Under the pieces are notes generated by a model. It was given only the letters and a program-made list of their open reading frames with translations, ran no database searches and was not told the origin of the DNA. The position numbers and the translations under genes are program-made. From CAVUAN01 sp963739435 (GTDB lineage Bacteria > Acidobacteriota > Thermoanaerobaculia > UBA5066 > Gp7-AA6), in NCBI GenBank assembly GCA_963739435.1, contig CAVUAN010000006.1, positions 372,001-436,000 of the forward strand: a stretch of 64,000 bases of DNA, given 5' to 3'. The stretch's first letter is position 1; every line of letters starts with the position of its first letter. Below are positions 43,114 to 52,032 of the stretch, in pieces.

Positions 43114-44235
43114 CTACAACAGAGCGCTATTCCCGGCCCGGTTCGCCGAAAAACTTCCGGCATCTTCGACAGCCAGGCCGGCGCTCTCGAGCTCGAAAAG
43201 CGCCGCGAGCACCGTTGCCGCCGGCAGGTCCGTCGCGGCGACCAGGTCTTCGGCCGAGACAGCCTCTTCGCGCGACAGTGCCGCCAGCAGGGTCCGCGCC
43301 TCCGGCGACAGGTTCACGGCCGCCGCCGCGGCGGGCACCGGCCGGGGCTTGCCGACGGAAGGGAAAAGCTCGGACAGGACGTCCTCCGCTCCCCGGCACA
43401 GGATCGCCCCGTCGCGCAGCAGCTCGTGGACGCCGGAGGACGTGTCCGAAAAGACGCTGCCCGGCACGGCGAAGACGTCCCGCCCGAAGTCGTTGGCCAG
43501 GCGCGCCGTGATGAGCGAGCCCGATCGGCGAGAAGCCTCCACGACAACGACCCCGGAGGCGAGGCCCGCGATGATCCGGTTGCGAACGGGAAAGTACTCC
43601 GGCCTCGGCTCGGTGCCCGGCGGGTGCTCCGAGAGAAGCAGATCCGTGCGCGACATGTCCTCCTTGAGAACCGCGTGCTCGCGCGGGTAGTTGACGTCCA
43701 GACCGCAGCCGAGAACCGCAATCGTGCCGCCCGTTCCCTCCCGCGCTGCCAGGTGCGCCGCCGCGTCCACACCGCGCGCGAACCCGGACACCACGACGAC
43801 GCCCGCTAGCGACAGGTCTTTTGCCAGGCGCGCGGCGACCTCCCGCCCGTAGCGCGAGGCGGCTCGCGAACCGACGATCGCAACCGCGGGCAACTTGAGC
43901 CGGGCGAGCTGGCCCACGGCAAACAGGGCAAAGGGCGGGTCGGGGATTTCGAGGAGAGCCGGCGGGAACTCGGGGTCGAAGGCCGTCACGAGGCGGACTC
44001 CGGTCCCCTCGATCGAAGCCGCCCACCGTTCGGCCTCCCGGTCGTCCGAGGAACGCAGCAGCGCCTGCGCGCGCGCCGCTGAGCCCAGCGCGACGGAGAG
44101 CTCCGCCTCGGGCGAGGCCAGCAGCGCTTCGATCGAACCTTTCGCGCGCAAGACCCGCCACAGGCGCTGCGGCGGCAATTCCCGTCCCTTCGCCCAGGAG
44201 AGGGCCGCGCGGCGTGCAAAGGAAGATCCGGTCAT
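43114..44235 (-). CDS. dprA: DNA processing protein DprA
   Basis: Loads RecA on incoming single-stranded DNA during natural transformation. 373 residues from the ATG at 44235. An N-terminal SAM-like region is followed by the Rossmann core with AIVGSRAASRYG, VVSGFARGVDAAAHLAA, AVLGCGLDVNYPREH, FPVRNRIIAGLASGVVVVEA and GSLITARLANDFGRDVFAVPG, and a C-terminal winged-helix domain. Its position before topA matches Bacillus smf-topA. Competence genes are not otherwise seen here. Confidence 0.94.
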   Translation of the reverse strand: MTGSSFARRAALSWAKGRELPPQRLWRVLRAKGSIEALLASPEAELSVALGSAARAQALLRSSDDREAERWAASIEGTGVRLVTAFDPEFPPALLEIPDPPFALFAVGQLARLKLPAVAIVGSRAASRYGREVAARLAKDLSLAGVVVVSGFARGVDAAAHLAAREGTGGTIAVLGCGLDVNYPREHAVLKEDMSRTDLLLSEHPPGTEPRPEYFPVRNRIIAGLASGVVVVEASRRSGSLITARLANDFGRDVFAVPGSVFSDTSSGVHELLRDGAILCRGAEDVLSELFPSVGKPRPVPAAAAAVNLSPEARTLLAALSREEAVSAEDLVAATDLPAATVLAALFELESAGLAVEDAGSFSANRAGNSALL

Positions 44236-44329
44236 GACCCCCTTTAAGGATCCCTTCATTGGCGATCCGAGGCAAAAACGGGCCAGCCGCCCAAGATTTC
44301 CGAAATTCCGCCCGGGACGAAAGCTTTCC

Positions 44330-44335
44330 TATAAT
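44330..44335 (+). promoter_or_regulatory. -10 box of the TPR lipoprotein operon
   Basis: TATAAT, 41 bases before the ATG at 44376. A GC-rich hairpin (CCGCCCCGTCGGGCGG) lies in the leader, and AGGAG precedes the start. The -35 element is not clear. Confidence 0.5.
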
Positions 44336-44375
44336 AGCGACCCGCCGCCCCGTCGGGCGGAGGCAGACAGGAGCA

Positions 44376-44762
44376 ATGAACCCAATGAAGCGGGCGTCGA
44401 GGGCGGCTTCCCTGGCAATCGGCGCCGTGCTCCTTCAAGCGGCCTGCTCGTCGTACTCCGCCACCGAGAAGCCCTCCTCGCAGATCGCCTTCGGGGCCGA
44501 GGTGGCGCGCAAGGGACACTGGCGCGAGGCCGTCTTCCGCTTCGAGCAGGCGCTCAAGAAGGAACCCGGCAACGCCCGAGCCCACAACAACCTCGCCGTC
44601 TCTCTGGAAGCCACCGGCGACTACGCGCGGGCGCTCGCCGAATACAAGAAGGCCCTGGATCTGGCCCCCAACGACAATTACATCCGCCGCAACTACGCCC
44701 GCTTCGCCGAGTTCTACACGTCCTACACGCGGACGACCGGAAAGGCCGCCGGTGCCTCCTAG
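44376..44762 (+). CDS. TPR-repeat lipoprotein
   Basis: 128 residues. The ATG at 44376 was chosen over upstream starts because AGGAG precedes it and it opens a lipoprotein signal with the lipobox LLQAAC. Two to three tetratricopeptide repeats follow (WREAVFRFEQALKKEP, ARAHNNLAVSLEATG, DYARALAEYKKALDLAP), a scaffold for protein contacts. The stop overlaps the next gene by 11 bases. It is the first gene of the envelope operon ending with the protease/propeller/barrel protein. Confidence 0.85.
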   Translation: MNPMKRASRAASLAIGAVLLQAACSSYSATEKPSSQIAFGAEVARKGHWREAVFRFEQALKKEPGNARAHNNLAVSLEATGDYARALAEYKKALDLAPNDNYIRRNYARFAEFYTSYTRTTGKAAGAS

Positions 44763-45486
44763 GAACCGAGCGGTCACCGCCGCTTTCGCGGGCTCCCTGG
44801 CGCTCGCCTTCTGCCTGGCGGCCTGGCTGCAGCCCGCAGCGGCGCTGGCGGGCGTTGCCGACGTGCGCCTGAAGCTGCCCTTGAAGCCGCGCCTTCCGCT
44901 CCGGGGCAACGAGCGCGTGGCGCTCGCCCCGTTCCTGCTCGTGGCCGACCCGGACAAAGCGCGCGACAAACGGCTCGCCAACGTGGACATTCAGGCCGAG
45001 TTCCACAGGTTCTTGAAGAAGCAGATGGAGAAGAAGACCAAGCTCGAAGTGATCGAAACGCCCCCAGAGATCAAGCTTCCGACGCAGTCCTTGGCCGAGC
45101 TCGGCCGCGCCACGGAGTTCTGGCGCTCGGTCGGGTCCGTGACAGGCGCCGAGGTCATCGTCACGGGCAGCCTCGAGTTCCGCGTGGAGGATCGCTCGGG
45201 CTACAAGACCGAAGAGTACGTCTCGCCGATCAACGGCCAGACCTATTACCGCCAGGTCTACGTGGAACAGACCGGCTTCCTCTTCGACATCGTTTTCCTC
45301 GTCATGGACGGCCGGTCCGGAGAGAAGCTTCTCCAGGACGAGTTCAAGGACTTCCGCCAGGCCGGCGGCCACAAGGCCGACGAGCTCCAGGGGCTCTTCG
45401 AGAACCTGTTCTCGCTCGAGAATCAGATCCTGAACCTCTTCGTCGCGCGCGAGCGCGAGGCCGATCGCTACATCTTCACCAACTGA
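44752..45486 (+). CDS. Exported protein of unknown function (CsgG-like pattern)
   Basis: 244 residues from a GTG start at 44752 overlapping the TPR lipoprotein gene. Signal peptide (about 1-33). The mature domain has an alternating strand-helix pattern: ERVALAPFLLV, a helix FHRFLKKQMEKKT, KLEVIETPPE, then VTGAEVIVTGSLEFRVEDRSGY and VFLVMDGRSGEKLLQDEF. This recalls CsgG/TolB-N-type proteins that compute on 'VAVLPF' strands, but identity is not certain. It is placed directly before the barrel protein, suggesting a common envelope role. Confidence 0.75.
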   Translation: MPPRNRAVTAAFAGSLALAFCLAAWLQPAAALAGVADVRLKLPLKPRLPLRGNERVALAPFLLVADPDKARDKRLANVDIQAEFHRFLKKQMEKKTKLEVIETPPEIKLPTQSLAELGRATEFWRSVGSVTGAEVIVTGSLEFRVEDRSGYKTEEYVSPINGQTYYRQVYVEQTGFLFDIVFLVMDGRSGEKLLQDEFKDFRQAGGHKADELQGLFENLFSLENQILNLFVAREREADRYIFTN

Positions 45487-45514
45487 TTCACGTCGTGATG
45501 GAGGAGAGCGCCCG

Positions 45515-48469
45515 ATGAAGAAGTGCCTTTTTCTCGTCGTTCTCGCCGCTTCTCTCGCAGGTCTCGCCGCTCCGGCCACTGCCCAGTACGAACAGGGGTA
45601 CACCTACTTCGGACAGAACAAGTTCGAGTACGACAACTTCACCTGGGAGACCTACAAGTCCACGCACTTCACGATCTACTTCTACAAGAGAGAGGAGGTC
45701 ACGCTCTCGAAAGTTGCCTCCTATGCCGAGAGCGCCTACGACGACATCTCCCGCGCTTTGAATTTCCAGATTCCCAAGTCCATCAACCTCATCTACTACG
45801 CGGACCACTCCGATTTCGAGCAGACGAACACCCTGACCGACTTCATTCCCGAAGGCATCGGCGCCTTCGCTCTGCCCTCTCGCAATCGCATGGTTCTGCC
45901 CGTCGACATGTCCGACGAGAAGCTCCAGCAGCTGATCGCCCACGAGCTCACCCACGTCTTTCAGTTCGAGATCATCTTCGGGGGAAACTACCTCCGGGCG
46001 GCGACCTCGAATGCCCCGCAGTGGCTGATGGAGGGCATGGCCTCCTACTTCGGCAACGACGAGGACAACAAGGACCGCATGGTGCTGCGCGACGCGGTGC
46101 TCTCCGACCAGGTGCCCGAGATCGCGCAGGGCGGCATCCAGGGGTACTTCGCGTACCGGTTCGGCCACGCGGTCTTCGACTTCATCGCCGCGGAATGGGG
46201 CAAGGACGCTGTCCGGGAGTTCATCTTCGAGTTCCGCACCGTCATCGGCCCTTCGATCGACAAGGCGGTCAAGAGGGCCTTCAACATCTCGGCCGAGGAT
46301 TTCGACATCAAGTTCCGGCGGTTCTTGCGCTGGCGCTACTTGAAGATCCTGACCGAGAGGGGCGAGCCGACCGACTTCGGCGAGCGCTTCAAGCTGGAGG
46401 ACACGCCCTCGGCGGAGCTGTCCCCGCGCCCCTTCCCTTCAGGCGACTTCGTCGCGGCCATCTCGACGTACAAGGGCAAGGCGGACGTCGTCGTCGCATC
46501 GACGCGGGAGCGCAAGCTCTACAAGAACCTCACCAAGGGAAACACCACCAAGTACGAGTACCTGATTGCCCAGTGGATCGAGACCGGCCCGCAGGGCGGA
46601 GCCGACATCGCCGTCTCGCCCGACGGCAACTTCGTCGCCGTCTTCGCTCGGCGCGAAAGGGGCCGCGACCTGCTGCTCTTGAACGCACTCAGCGGCGGCA
46701 TCAACCAGACGATCCTGATGCCGGACCTCGACCAGCAGTACAACCCGACCTTCTCTCCCGACGGCGAGTACATCGCCTTCCGTGCCATGAAGGGCGGACA
46801 GGCGGACATCTGGACCTATAACCGCTCGACCGGAGCTTTCGCGAACCTGACGAACGACGACGCATTCGATTCGGCGCCTGTCTACTCGCCCGACGGAAAG
46901 TGGCTCTACTATTTCTCCGTCAAGGGGAACAAGTCGAAGATCTTCCGCATCGATCCCAATGACACGGCCACGCGCGAGCAGGTCACTTACGGGGACTGGA
47001 ACGACGAGGACCCGACCCTGTCGCCCGACGGCAAGCGGCTCTTCTTCACGTCGGACCGCGACGGGGGCATTTACAACATCTACTCAGTCAACCTCGAGAC
47101 GGGCGAGACGCTCCTGCACACCAATGTCGTGGCCGGCGCCTTCTGCCCGGCAGTTGTCATCGGCAGGGACAACGCCGAGAAGCTCGTCTTCATGGCGTAC
47201 TACAAGAGAAAATTCACCGTCTACGTCGCGGATTCGAAGAAGTCCGTCCGGCGGCTGGCGGAGCTCAACCCCTCGATGACGCCCGTCGCGCCATTTACGC
47301 AGCCCAAGTACCAGCCGGCCATCGAGGTCTCGGTCGATCCGGAGAAAATCAACCCCAAGCCGGGCCACAAGCTCTACCTCGAAGACGCCCAGGTCATTGC
47401 CGGCATCAACACGGACCAGACGTTCGTCACGAATACGGTGCTGACCTTCGGCGACAACCTGGGCGACCGCCGTTTCATCGCGAGCCTGTATTCGGTCTCG
47501 ACGTACACCGACTTCCGGTTTACCTACGCCGACATCGGCCAGCGCCTCCAGAAAGCCATCACGGTCTACGACAGCCGGAGCTACTTCTACACGCAGGATC
47601 CGAGCACGGGGCTGGTCTCCCGGGCGCAGCAAGCCGAGCGGTACACGGGCGGGACCGTCCTCGCCAGCTACCCCCTCTCGCGCTACTACCGTGTCGACGG
47701 CGGGCTCGGCTTCGTCTCGAGGGCGATCAACTACCCCTTTGCCATAACCAACAACGCCGGAAATCAGGCTGTCATCGTCCAGCCGCGCACGGACAACTTT
47801 CCCCAGATCTCCGCGGCGTTGACTGGCGACACGACGATCTACCAGGCCTGGGGACCATGGTCGGGCAACCGATTCACCCTTTCGGCCAACTACGCGCCGG
47901 ACCTCAAAGGGTCGAGCGACCAGGCTGTCGAACCCCCAGCCACCGCGACGCTGACCACCGGCCTCTCTCTCGATTACCGCCAGTACATTCCGATTACCAA
48001 GAGGATGCTTTTCGCCATCCGCGTCTTCGGCGCGGCGTCGCGGGGCAACTTCCCGGACGTCTACTCGTTCGGCGGCCTCGACACACTCCAGGGCCTCGAC
48101 TACAACGCCATCATCGGGAACACGGTGGGTTATGGGGACTTCGAGCTGCGCTTCCCGCTCATCGACTACCTGATCTTTCCGATCGGGGGCCTGCGGGATA
48201 TCCGGGCCTCCGCGTTCGTCGATATCGGCGGCGGCGCCCTCCTGAACCAGAACTTCCAGTTCTGGACGACCTCGGGCAACGCGCCCGCCCTGTCGGGCTG
48301 CAAGAACAAGAGCGGGCCGTGCCTGGTCGACGGCATCGCTTCGTTCGGGTTCGGCCTCGAGGTCAACTTCCTCGGCCTGCCGCTGCACTGGAACTTTGCG
48401 AGGCTGTGGAACTTCCAGCGGACGCTGACGTCCTTCCGGACCTCGTTCTACATCGGCCCGTCTTTCTAG
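45515..48469 (+). CDS. Metallopeptidase-like / TolB propeller / outer-membrane barrel fusion
   Basis: A 984-residue exported protein with three parts. Residues 1-23 are a signal peptide. Residues 40-285 form a gluzincin (peptidase-MA-like) domain with HELTH (143-147) and E173 in QWLMEGMASYFG as the third ligand. Residues 300-590 are a TolB-like propeller with the repeats SPDGNFVAVFAR, SPDGEYIAFRA, SPDGKWLYYFS and SPDGKRLFFTSDRDG. Residues 640-984 form a beta-barrel of the surface-antigen (D15/BamA) type ending in YIGPSF with a C-terminal Phe. The protease centre seems intact. It probably sits in the outer membrane with the peptidase and propeller in the periplasm. A Shine-Dalgarno (GGAG) lies before the ATG. 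Confidence 0.9.
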   Translation: MKKCLFLVVLAASLAGLAAPATAQYEQGYTYFGQNKFEYDNFTWETYKSTHFTIYFYKREEVTLSKVASYAESAYDDISRALNFQIPKSINLIYYADHSDFEQTNTLTDFIPEGIGAFALPSRNRMVLPVDMSDEKLQQLIAHELTHVFQFEIIFGGNYLRAATSNAPQWLMEGMASYFGNDEDNKDRMVLRDAVLSDQVPEIAQGGIQGYFAYRFGHAVFDFIAAEWGKDAVREFIFEFRTVIGPSIDKAVKRAFNISAEDFDIKFRRFLRWRYLKILTERGEPTDFGERFKLEDTPSAELSPRPFPSGDFVAAISTYKGKADVVVASTRERKLYKNLTKGNTTKYEYLIAQWIETGPQGGADIAVSPDGNFVAVFARRERGRDLLLLNALSGGINQTILMPDLDQQYNPTFSPDGEYIAFRAMKGGQADIWTYNRSTGAFANLTNDDAFDSAPVYSPDGKWLYYFSVKGNKSKIFRIDPNDTATREQVTYGDWNDEDPTLSPDGKRLFFTSDRDGGIYNIYSVNLETGETLLHTNVVAGAFCPAVVIGRDNAEKLVFMAYYKRKFTVYVADSKKSVRRLAELNPSMTPVAPFTQPKYQPAIEVSVDPEKINPKPGHKLYLEDAQVIAGINTDQTFVTNTVLTFGDNLGDRRFIASLYSVSTYTDFRFTYADIGQRLQKAITVYDSRSYFYTQDPSTGLVSRAQQAERYTGGTVLASYPLSRYYRVDGGLGFVSRAINYPFAITNNAGNQAVIVQPRTDNFPQISAALTGDTTIYQAWGPWSGNRFTLSANYAPDLKGSSDQAVEPPATATLTTGLSLDYRQYIPITKRMLFAIRVFGAASRGNFPDVYSFGGLDTLQGLDYNAIIGNTVGYGDFELRFPLIDYLIFPIGGLRDIRASAFVDIGGGALLNQNFQFWTTSGNAPALSGCKNKSGPCLVDGIASFGFGLEVNFLGLPLHWNFARLWNFQRTLTSFRTSFYIGPSF

Positions 48470-48503
48470 CGCCTCGCCACGAGGTCCGCCGGCTCGCATG
48501 GCG

Positions 48504-48519
48504 TAAAATCCGCCGTGAG
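48504..48519 (+). promoter_or_regulatory. Putative leaderless promoter of the phosphodiesterase-like gene
   Basis: TAAAAT (48504-48509) ends 10 bases before the GTG at 48519. No Shine-Dalgarno is present. Confidence 0.3.
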
Positions 48520-49295
48520 TGTCCCGTAGAACATCACTGGCCATCCGGACCCTCGGGCCGTACGGCGGGTCCGCGCCCGGCTACCGGATGACGACCTTCT
48601 TGATCGACGGCGAAACCTCGCTCGACGCGGGCGCCCTGACGGAAACGCTCCCGCCCGCGGCGCAGCGCCGGATCCGCCGGGTCGTCCTGACGCACTGCCA
48701 TTTCGACCACATCGCTTCCCTTCCCCTGCTGATCGAGAATCTCTATGGCCGAAGCGATCCTCTCGAGATCGCGGCGCCCAGGTCCGTCCTCTCGACGATC
48801 AAGCGCGACATCCTGAACGACCGCGTCTGGCCCGACTTCACGAAGCTCCCCTCCCGCGCAAAGCCCACGGTCCGGCTCCGGGCGATTGCGCCCGGCCGCC
48901 CGTACCGGGCGGGGTCGGTGACATTCACCCCGTTTGCGGTCAGCCATGTCGTGCCCAGCTACGGGTACATCGTTTCGAAGCCGGGCCGGTCGGTCCTGTT
49001 CTCGGGCGACACCGAACCGACGCCGCGCTTGTGGGCCGCCGCGCGCCGGGCGAGGAACCTGAAAGCGCTCTTTCTCGAGCTGTCGTTTTCGGACACGCAG
49101 CTCGACGTGGCCCTCGCTTCGCTCCATTTCACGCCGGCCCTGCTCGGCCTGGAGCTCTGGAAGGCACCGCCCAGGCTTCCGATTTACCTGTACCACATCA
49201 AACCGCCATCGCTTGCGCGCATCCGCCGCGAGGTCAAAGCCCTGGGCGAGCCGCGCCTCAAGCTGCTCGACTCCGAGCGCTCTTTCCGTTTCTAG
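48519..49295 (+). CDS. Metallo-beta-lactamase fold hydrolase, class II cyclic-nucleotide phosphodiesterase-like
   Basis: 258 residues. The N terminus TLGPYGGSAPGYRMTTFLIDG and the metal motif LTHCHFDHIASLPLL (about 58-72) match class II cAMP phosphodiesterases of the metallo-beta-lactamase fold; further ligands are in SHVVPSYGYIV, LFSGDTEPT and YHIKPPSLARI. Such enzymes hydrolyse 3',5'-cyclic nucleotides. Substrate unproven. GTG start at 48519. It is followed by a paired family B repeat. Confidence 0.82.
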   Translation: MSRRTSLAIRTLGPYGGSAPGYRMTTFLIDGETSLDAGALTETLPPAAQRRIRRVVLTHCHFDHIASLPLLIENLYGRSDPLEIAAPRSVLSTIKRDILNDRVWPDFTKLPSRAKPTVRLRAIAPGRPYRAGSVTFTPFAVSHVVPSYGYIVSKPGRSVLFSGDTEPTPRLWAAARRARNLKALFLELSFSDTQLDVALASLHFTPALLGLELWKAPPRLPIYLYHIKPPSLARIRREVKALGEPRLKLLDSERSFRF

Positions 49296-49304
49296 CTCCC
49301 CTGC

Positions 49305-49391
49305 TGTCATTCCGAGGAGCGAAGCGACGAGGAATCTGCTCCTAAGGAAGCGACGACGGGGGTAGATCCCTCGACTGCGCTCGGGATGACA
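49305..49391. repeat. Dispersed repeat, family B (paired copy)
   Basis: TGTCATTCCGAGGAGCGAAG...GAGGAATC and the inverted GATCCCTCGACTGCGCTCGG...ATGACA. It separates two convergent genes and can form a long hairpin, so it may end transcription on both sides. Confidence 0.85.
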
Positions 49392-49402
49392 GCAGGGTTG
49401 GA

Positions 49403-50614
49403 CTACAGGCGGCGTGCCCAGGCAATGAGATCTATTGCGAGTGAGCCGGCGAAGCGGCCGCGCAGAGCGTCGTTTCGAAGCAGGTCCTCGCGGGGCGAGT
49501 CGAAGAGCGCTTCCCGGATGAGCCAGGTCAGGCCATCGCGGCTTTCGACACGGTAGCTCGATCGAAGAACGCCCGCGGCGCCGCGGCGGGAAATCGAGAG
49601 TCGCCGCGAAGGTCGATCGACGAGGATCTCTTCCTCCAGTGCTTGCTCGGCGCCCGCGCCCTCGGGCGCTGCGAGCCTCAAGCGAAATCCCTCGGGCGTC
49701 GATTCCTCGCCCGTCACGTTCGCGACGCCTTCGGCGAGCGCCCGGTATCCTTCGCGCGAGGCGATCGCGTCGAAAGCCTCGTCGGGCGCCGCCGCGGTTT
49801 CCAGATGAGCGGCAAGCGAGGCCCCGGGCACCGCCGGATCGGGATCGCCCACGAGGGCAAAGGCCCTTTCGAGCAGGCCCGCGTCTATCCGGTAGATCTC
49901 TGCAATGTGGCGAGGCCGGTTGGAGAGCAGCGGCACGCGCAGCCTCGAATGCCGGTCGTCGACTGAGACTTCGCCGCCGCCAAACGAAACGGTGCGACCC
50001 TCTTTAACGACCTGCAGCTTTACACCCGACAGGAAATGCGCACCCTTTTGAAAGGTGTCTCGCCACGCCCGCTCGAACTCGTCCTCGCCGACCTCGGCGT
50101 CGAAGATCTCGATCGAGCGCGCCTCCCCGGGCACAGCGTCTGGAAAACCGACCCGAAAGGCGCGGTCCGCGCGCGAGACAGTGAGTGTCGCTCCCGTCAC
50201 GTCGTATTCGCCCGGCTCGGCCGGCAGGATCGCCGCGAGCGGATAGCCGACATCGCAAATCCAGGTGCGGCCGTCCCGCTCGATGAAGAGCGCCGAATGG
50301 TCGAAGGGGTTGCGCACGCGGCCCAGGGCCCGCCGCGAGGAAAAGCCGAGGCCGTCGGCCAGCGCCTTGAACGCCTCCACCCGCGCAAAACAGGTGCCGC
50401 CCGAGCCGCTCTCGAGGTGCTCCTGCCAGAACACCTCGGGCCGGCGCGGCTTTCTCGCGGGATCGCTCTCGGAGGCGTTGCGCAAGATCTTCGTTGCGCT
50501 TTCAAACGGCACGCGCGAAACGAACCGGGAGAAAAGGGCTTCGAGGAACCCCAGCCCCGGCTCAGCGCGAGAGAGGTCGAGGGCTTCGAGAATCTCCTCG
50601 ACGGGAAGCACCAA
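49403..50614 (-). CDS. Arylamine N-acetyltransferase-like protein with an extra C-terminal domain
   Basis: 403 residues, far longer than the ~280 usual for NAT enzymes. The first 250 residues hold the Cys-His-Asp triad: C75 in SGGTCFARV, H106 in FDHSALF and D121 in ICDVGYP, with the N-terminal RVPFESATK. These enzymes transfer acyl groups from CoA to amines. Residues 260-403 look like a separate beta-alpha domain of the START/polyketide-cyclase type (FDAIASREGYRAL, YRVESRDGLTWLI), a tentative reading. The TTG at 50614 (or GTG at 50611) follows the enoyl-CoA hydratase stop by a few bases. Confidence 0.78.
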   Translation of the reverse strand: MVLPVEEILEALDLSRAEPGLGFLEALFSRFVSRVPFESATKILRNASESDPARKPRRPEVFWQEHLESGSGGTCFARVEAFKALADGLGFSSRRALGRVRNPFDHSALFIERDGRTWICDVGYPLAAILPAEPGEYDVTGATLTVSRADRAFRVGFPDAVPGEARSIEIFDAEVGEDEFERAWRDTFQKGAHFLSGVKLQVVKEGRTVSFGGGEVSVDDRHSRLRVPLLSNRPRHIAEIYRIDAGLLERAFALVGDPDPAVPGASLAAHLETAAAPDEAFDAIASREGYRALAEGVANVTGEESTPEGFRLRLAAPEGAGAEQALEEEILVDRPSRRLSISRRGAAGVLRSSYRVESRDGLTWLIREALFDSPREDLLRNDALRGRFAGSLAIDLIAWARRL

Positions 50615-50617
50615 ATG

Positions 50618-51367
50618 TCACTTCTTCGACAGTTTGGCGACCAGGGCGGCGATGCGCTCCTGCGCTTCGGGCTTGAACCACTCGTCCACAAAGGGATCGC
50701 GTTCGCGGGCCTGATCGAAGCGCGCCAGCGCCGCCGCCCGCGACCGACGCTTGATCGCAGCGTGCGCGTGGGCCGGGAGCTTCGCGAGCACGGTCGCCCG
50801 TTCGACGGCCCGAGGCAGGAGATCCTGCGGGAGCACCACGCGGTCCACCAGGCCAATCGCCAGGGCCCTTTCCACCGACACGTTTTCGCCGGTCGCAGCC
50901 AGCCGCTCCATCCCGCGCGCCCCGAGCAGGTGCCGGAAGAGCTCGAGCAGGCAATGAGGCACGGGCACTCCCAGAAGGACCTCGGAGAGGCCGAGCTCCC
51001 CTTTTCCCTCGGCGGCGATCCGTTCGTCGGCCGCCGCGGAAACAATCAGGCCGCCGGCGATCGCGTGGCCGGGCAATGCGGCCACGACCGGCCCGCCGAA
51101 GACGAAGATCTCGCGCACCAGGTCGCAGTAAGCCTCGAGGAAGCTCTCCATCGTCTTTCGGTCGAAGCCCAGAAGCGTTTTCAAGTCCCAGCCGGCGGAG
51201 AAAATCGTGGGCAGCGCCGAGGCGAGGACGACGGCCGGCGACCCGACCGCCTCCCGGAAGGCCTGCCGCAGGTCGTCGACGAGATCCTCGTTAAAGGCGT
51301 TGGCCCTCGGCCGGTCGAGCGTGACGACGAGAACGCAGCCCTGGTTTTCGGAGCGGACCAGGCTCAT
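50618..51367 (-). CDS. Enoyl-CoA hydratase/isomerase family protein
   Basis: 249 residues, crotonase fold. It contains TLDRPRANAFNEDLVDDL, the oxyanion region SAGWDLKTLL, LPGHAIAGGLIVSAAADERIAAE and LGLSEVLLGVPVP. The usual catalytic glutamate after GLSE is present, but the second position is not clearly conserved, so isomerase, hydratase or another activity is possible. The ATG overlaps the pdxT stop (ATGA), which links it in transcription to the B6 genes without a metabolic reason. Confidence 0.85.
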   Translation of the reverse strand: MSLVRSENQGCVLVVTLDRPRANAFNEDLVDDLRQAFREAVGSPAVVLASALPTIFSAGWDLKTLLGFDRKTMESFLEAYCDLVREIFVFGGPVVAALPGHAIAGGLIVSAAADERIAAEGKGELGLSEVLLGVPVPHCLLELFRHLLGARGMERLAATGENVSVERALAIGLVDRVVLPQDLLPRAVERATVLAKLPAHAHAAIKRRSRAAALARFDQARERDPFVDEWFKPEAQERIAALVAKLSKK

Positions 51368-51954
51368 GCGCTCGCCCTTCTGCTCGACACGCCGTCAAAG
51401 ACGAGGCTGTGGATGCGCGTGTCGCCGGTCAGCTCGGGATGAAATGTCGCCGCAAAGACGTTGGCCTGCCGCACGAAGACGGCCTCCCCCGCCCGGGTCG
51501 CCAGGGTCTCGACTGCAGGTCCGATCCGGCGGATGCGCGGCGCACGGATGAAGACGGCGGGCAGCTTCCCGCCCAGCCCGGGTGCGTCCACTTCGCCGAC
51601 AAAAGAGTCGACCTGCCGCCCGTAGGCGTTTCTCTCCACACCGATGTCGAGCAGCCCCAGCCCCTTCTGGGGCGGGTTCGAGACTTCCGCCGCAAGCACG
51701 ATCGCCCCGGCGCAGGTGCCGAGCACGGGCCGGCGGCTCGAGGCGAAGCGCCGGATCGCTTCCTCCCACGGCGCCCATCCAAAAAACTTCCAGAGCGTCG
51801 TCGACTCCCCTCCCGGAATGACGAGCCCGGAGGCGCCTTCGAGCTGCCCCGGACGCTTGGCCTCGAAGGAGGAGACCCCGATCTCCGCAAGCGCCCTGCG
51901 ATGCGCCTCGAAATCTCCCTGCAGGGCCAGAACGGCCACACCGGATGGATTCAT
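51364..51954 (-). CDS. pdxT: PdxT, glutaminase subunit of PLP synthase
   Basis: Releases ammonia from glutamine for PdxS. 196 residues from the ATG at 51954, chosen because VAVLALQGDFEAH then follows. IPGGESTTLWK; nucleophile in GTCAGAIVLAAE; NAYGRQVDSF; catalytic His-Glu in TFHPEL. An upstream ATG at 51993 falls in repeat sequence. Confidence 0.95.
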   Translation of the reverse strand: MNPSGVAVLALQGDFEAHRRALAEIGVSSFEAKRPGQLEGASGLVIPGGESTTLWKFFGWAPWEEAIRRFASSRRPVLGTCAGAIVLAAEVSNPPQKGLGLLDIGVERNAYGRQVDSFVGEVDAPGLGGKLPAVFIRAPRIRRIGPAVETLATRAGEAVFVRQANVFAATFHPELTGDTRIHSLVFDGVSSRRASA

Positions 51955-52025
51955 TTTTTCATTGGTCCATTGATTCATTGTCGGAGCGCTCAATCCTTCA
52001 ATGAGTCAATCAACAAGTGAATCCA
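51951..52025. repeat. AT-rich short repeat (ATTGATTC type), family D
   Basis: Units such as TTGATTCATTG and CAATGAGTCAATCAA between pdxS and pdxT, in strong base contrast with the GC-rich genes. The pdxT start codon lies at its edge. Confidence 0.75.
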
Positions 52026-52032
52026 TTCTTCC

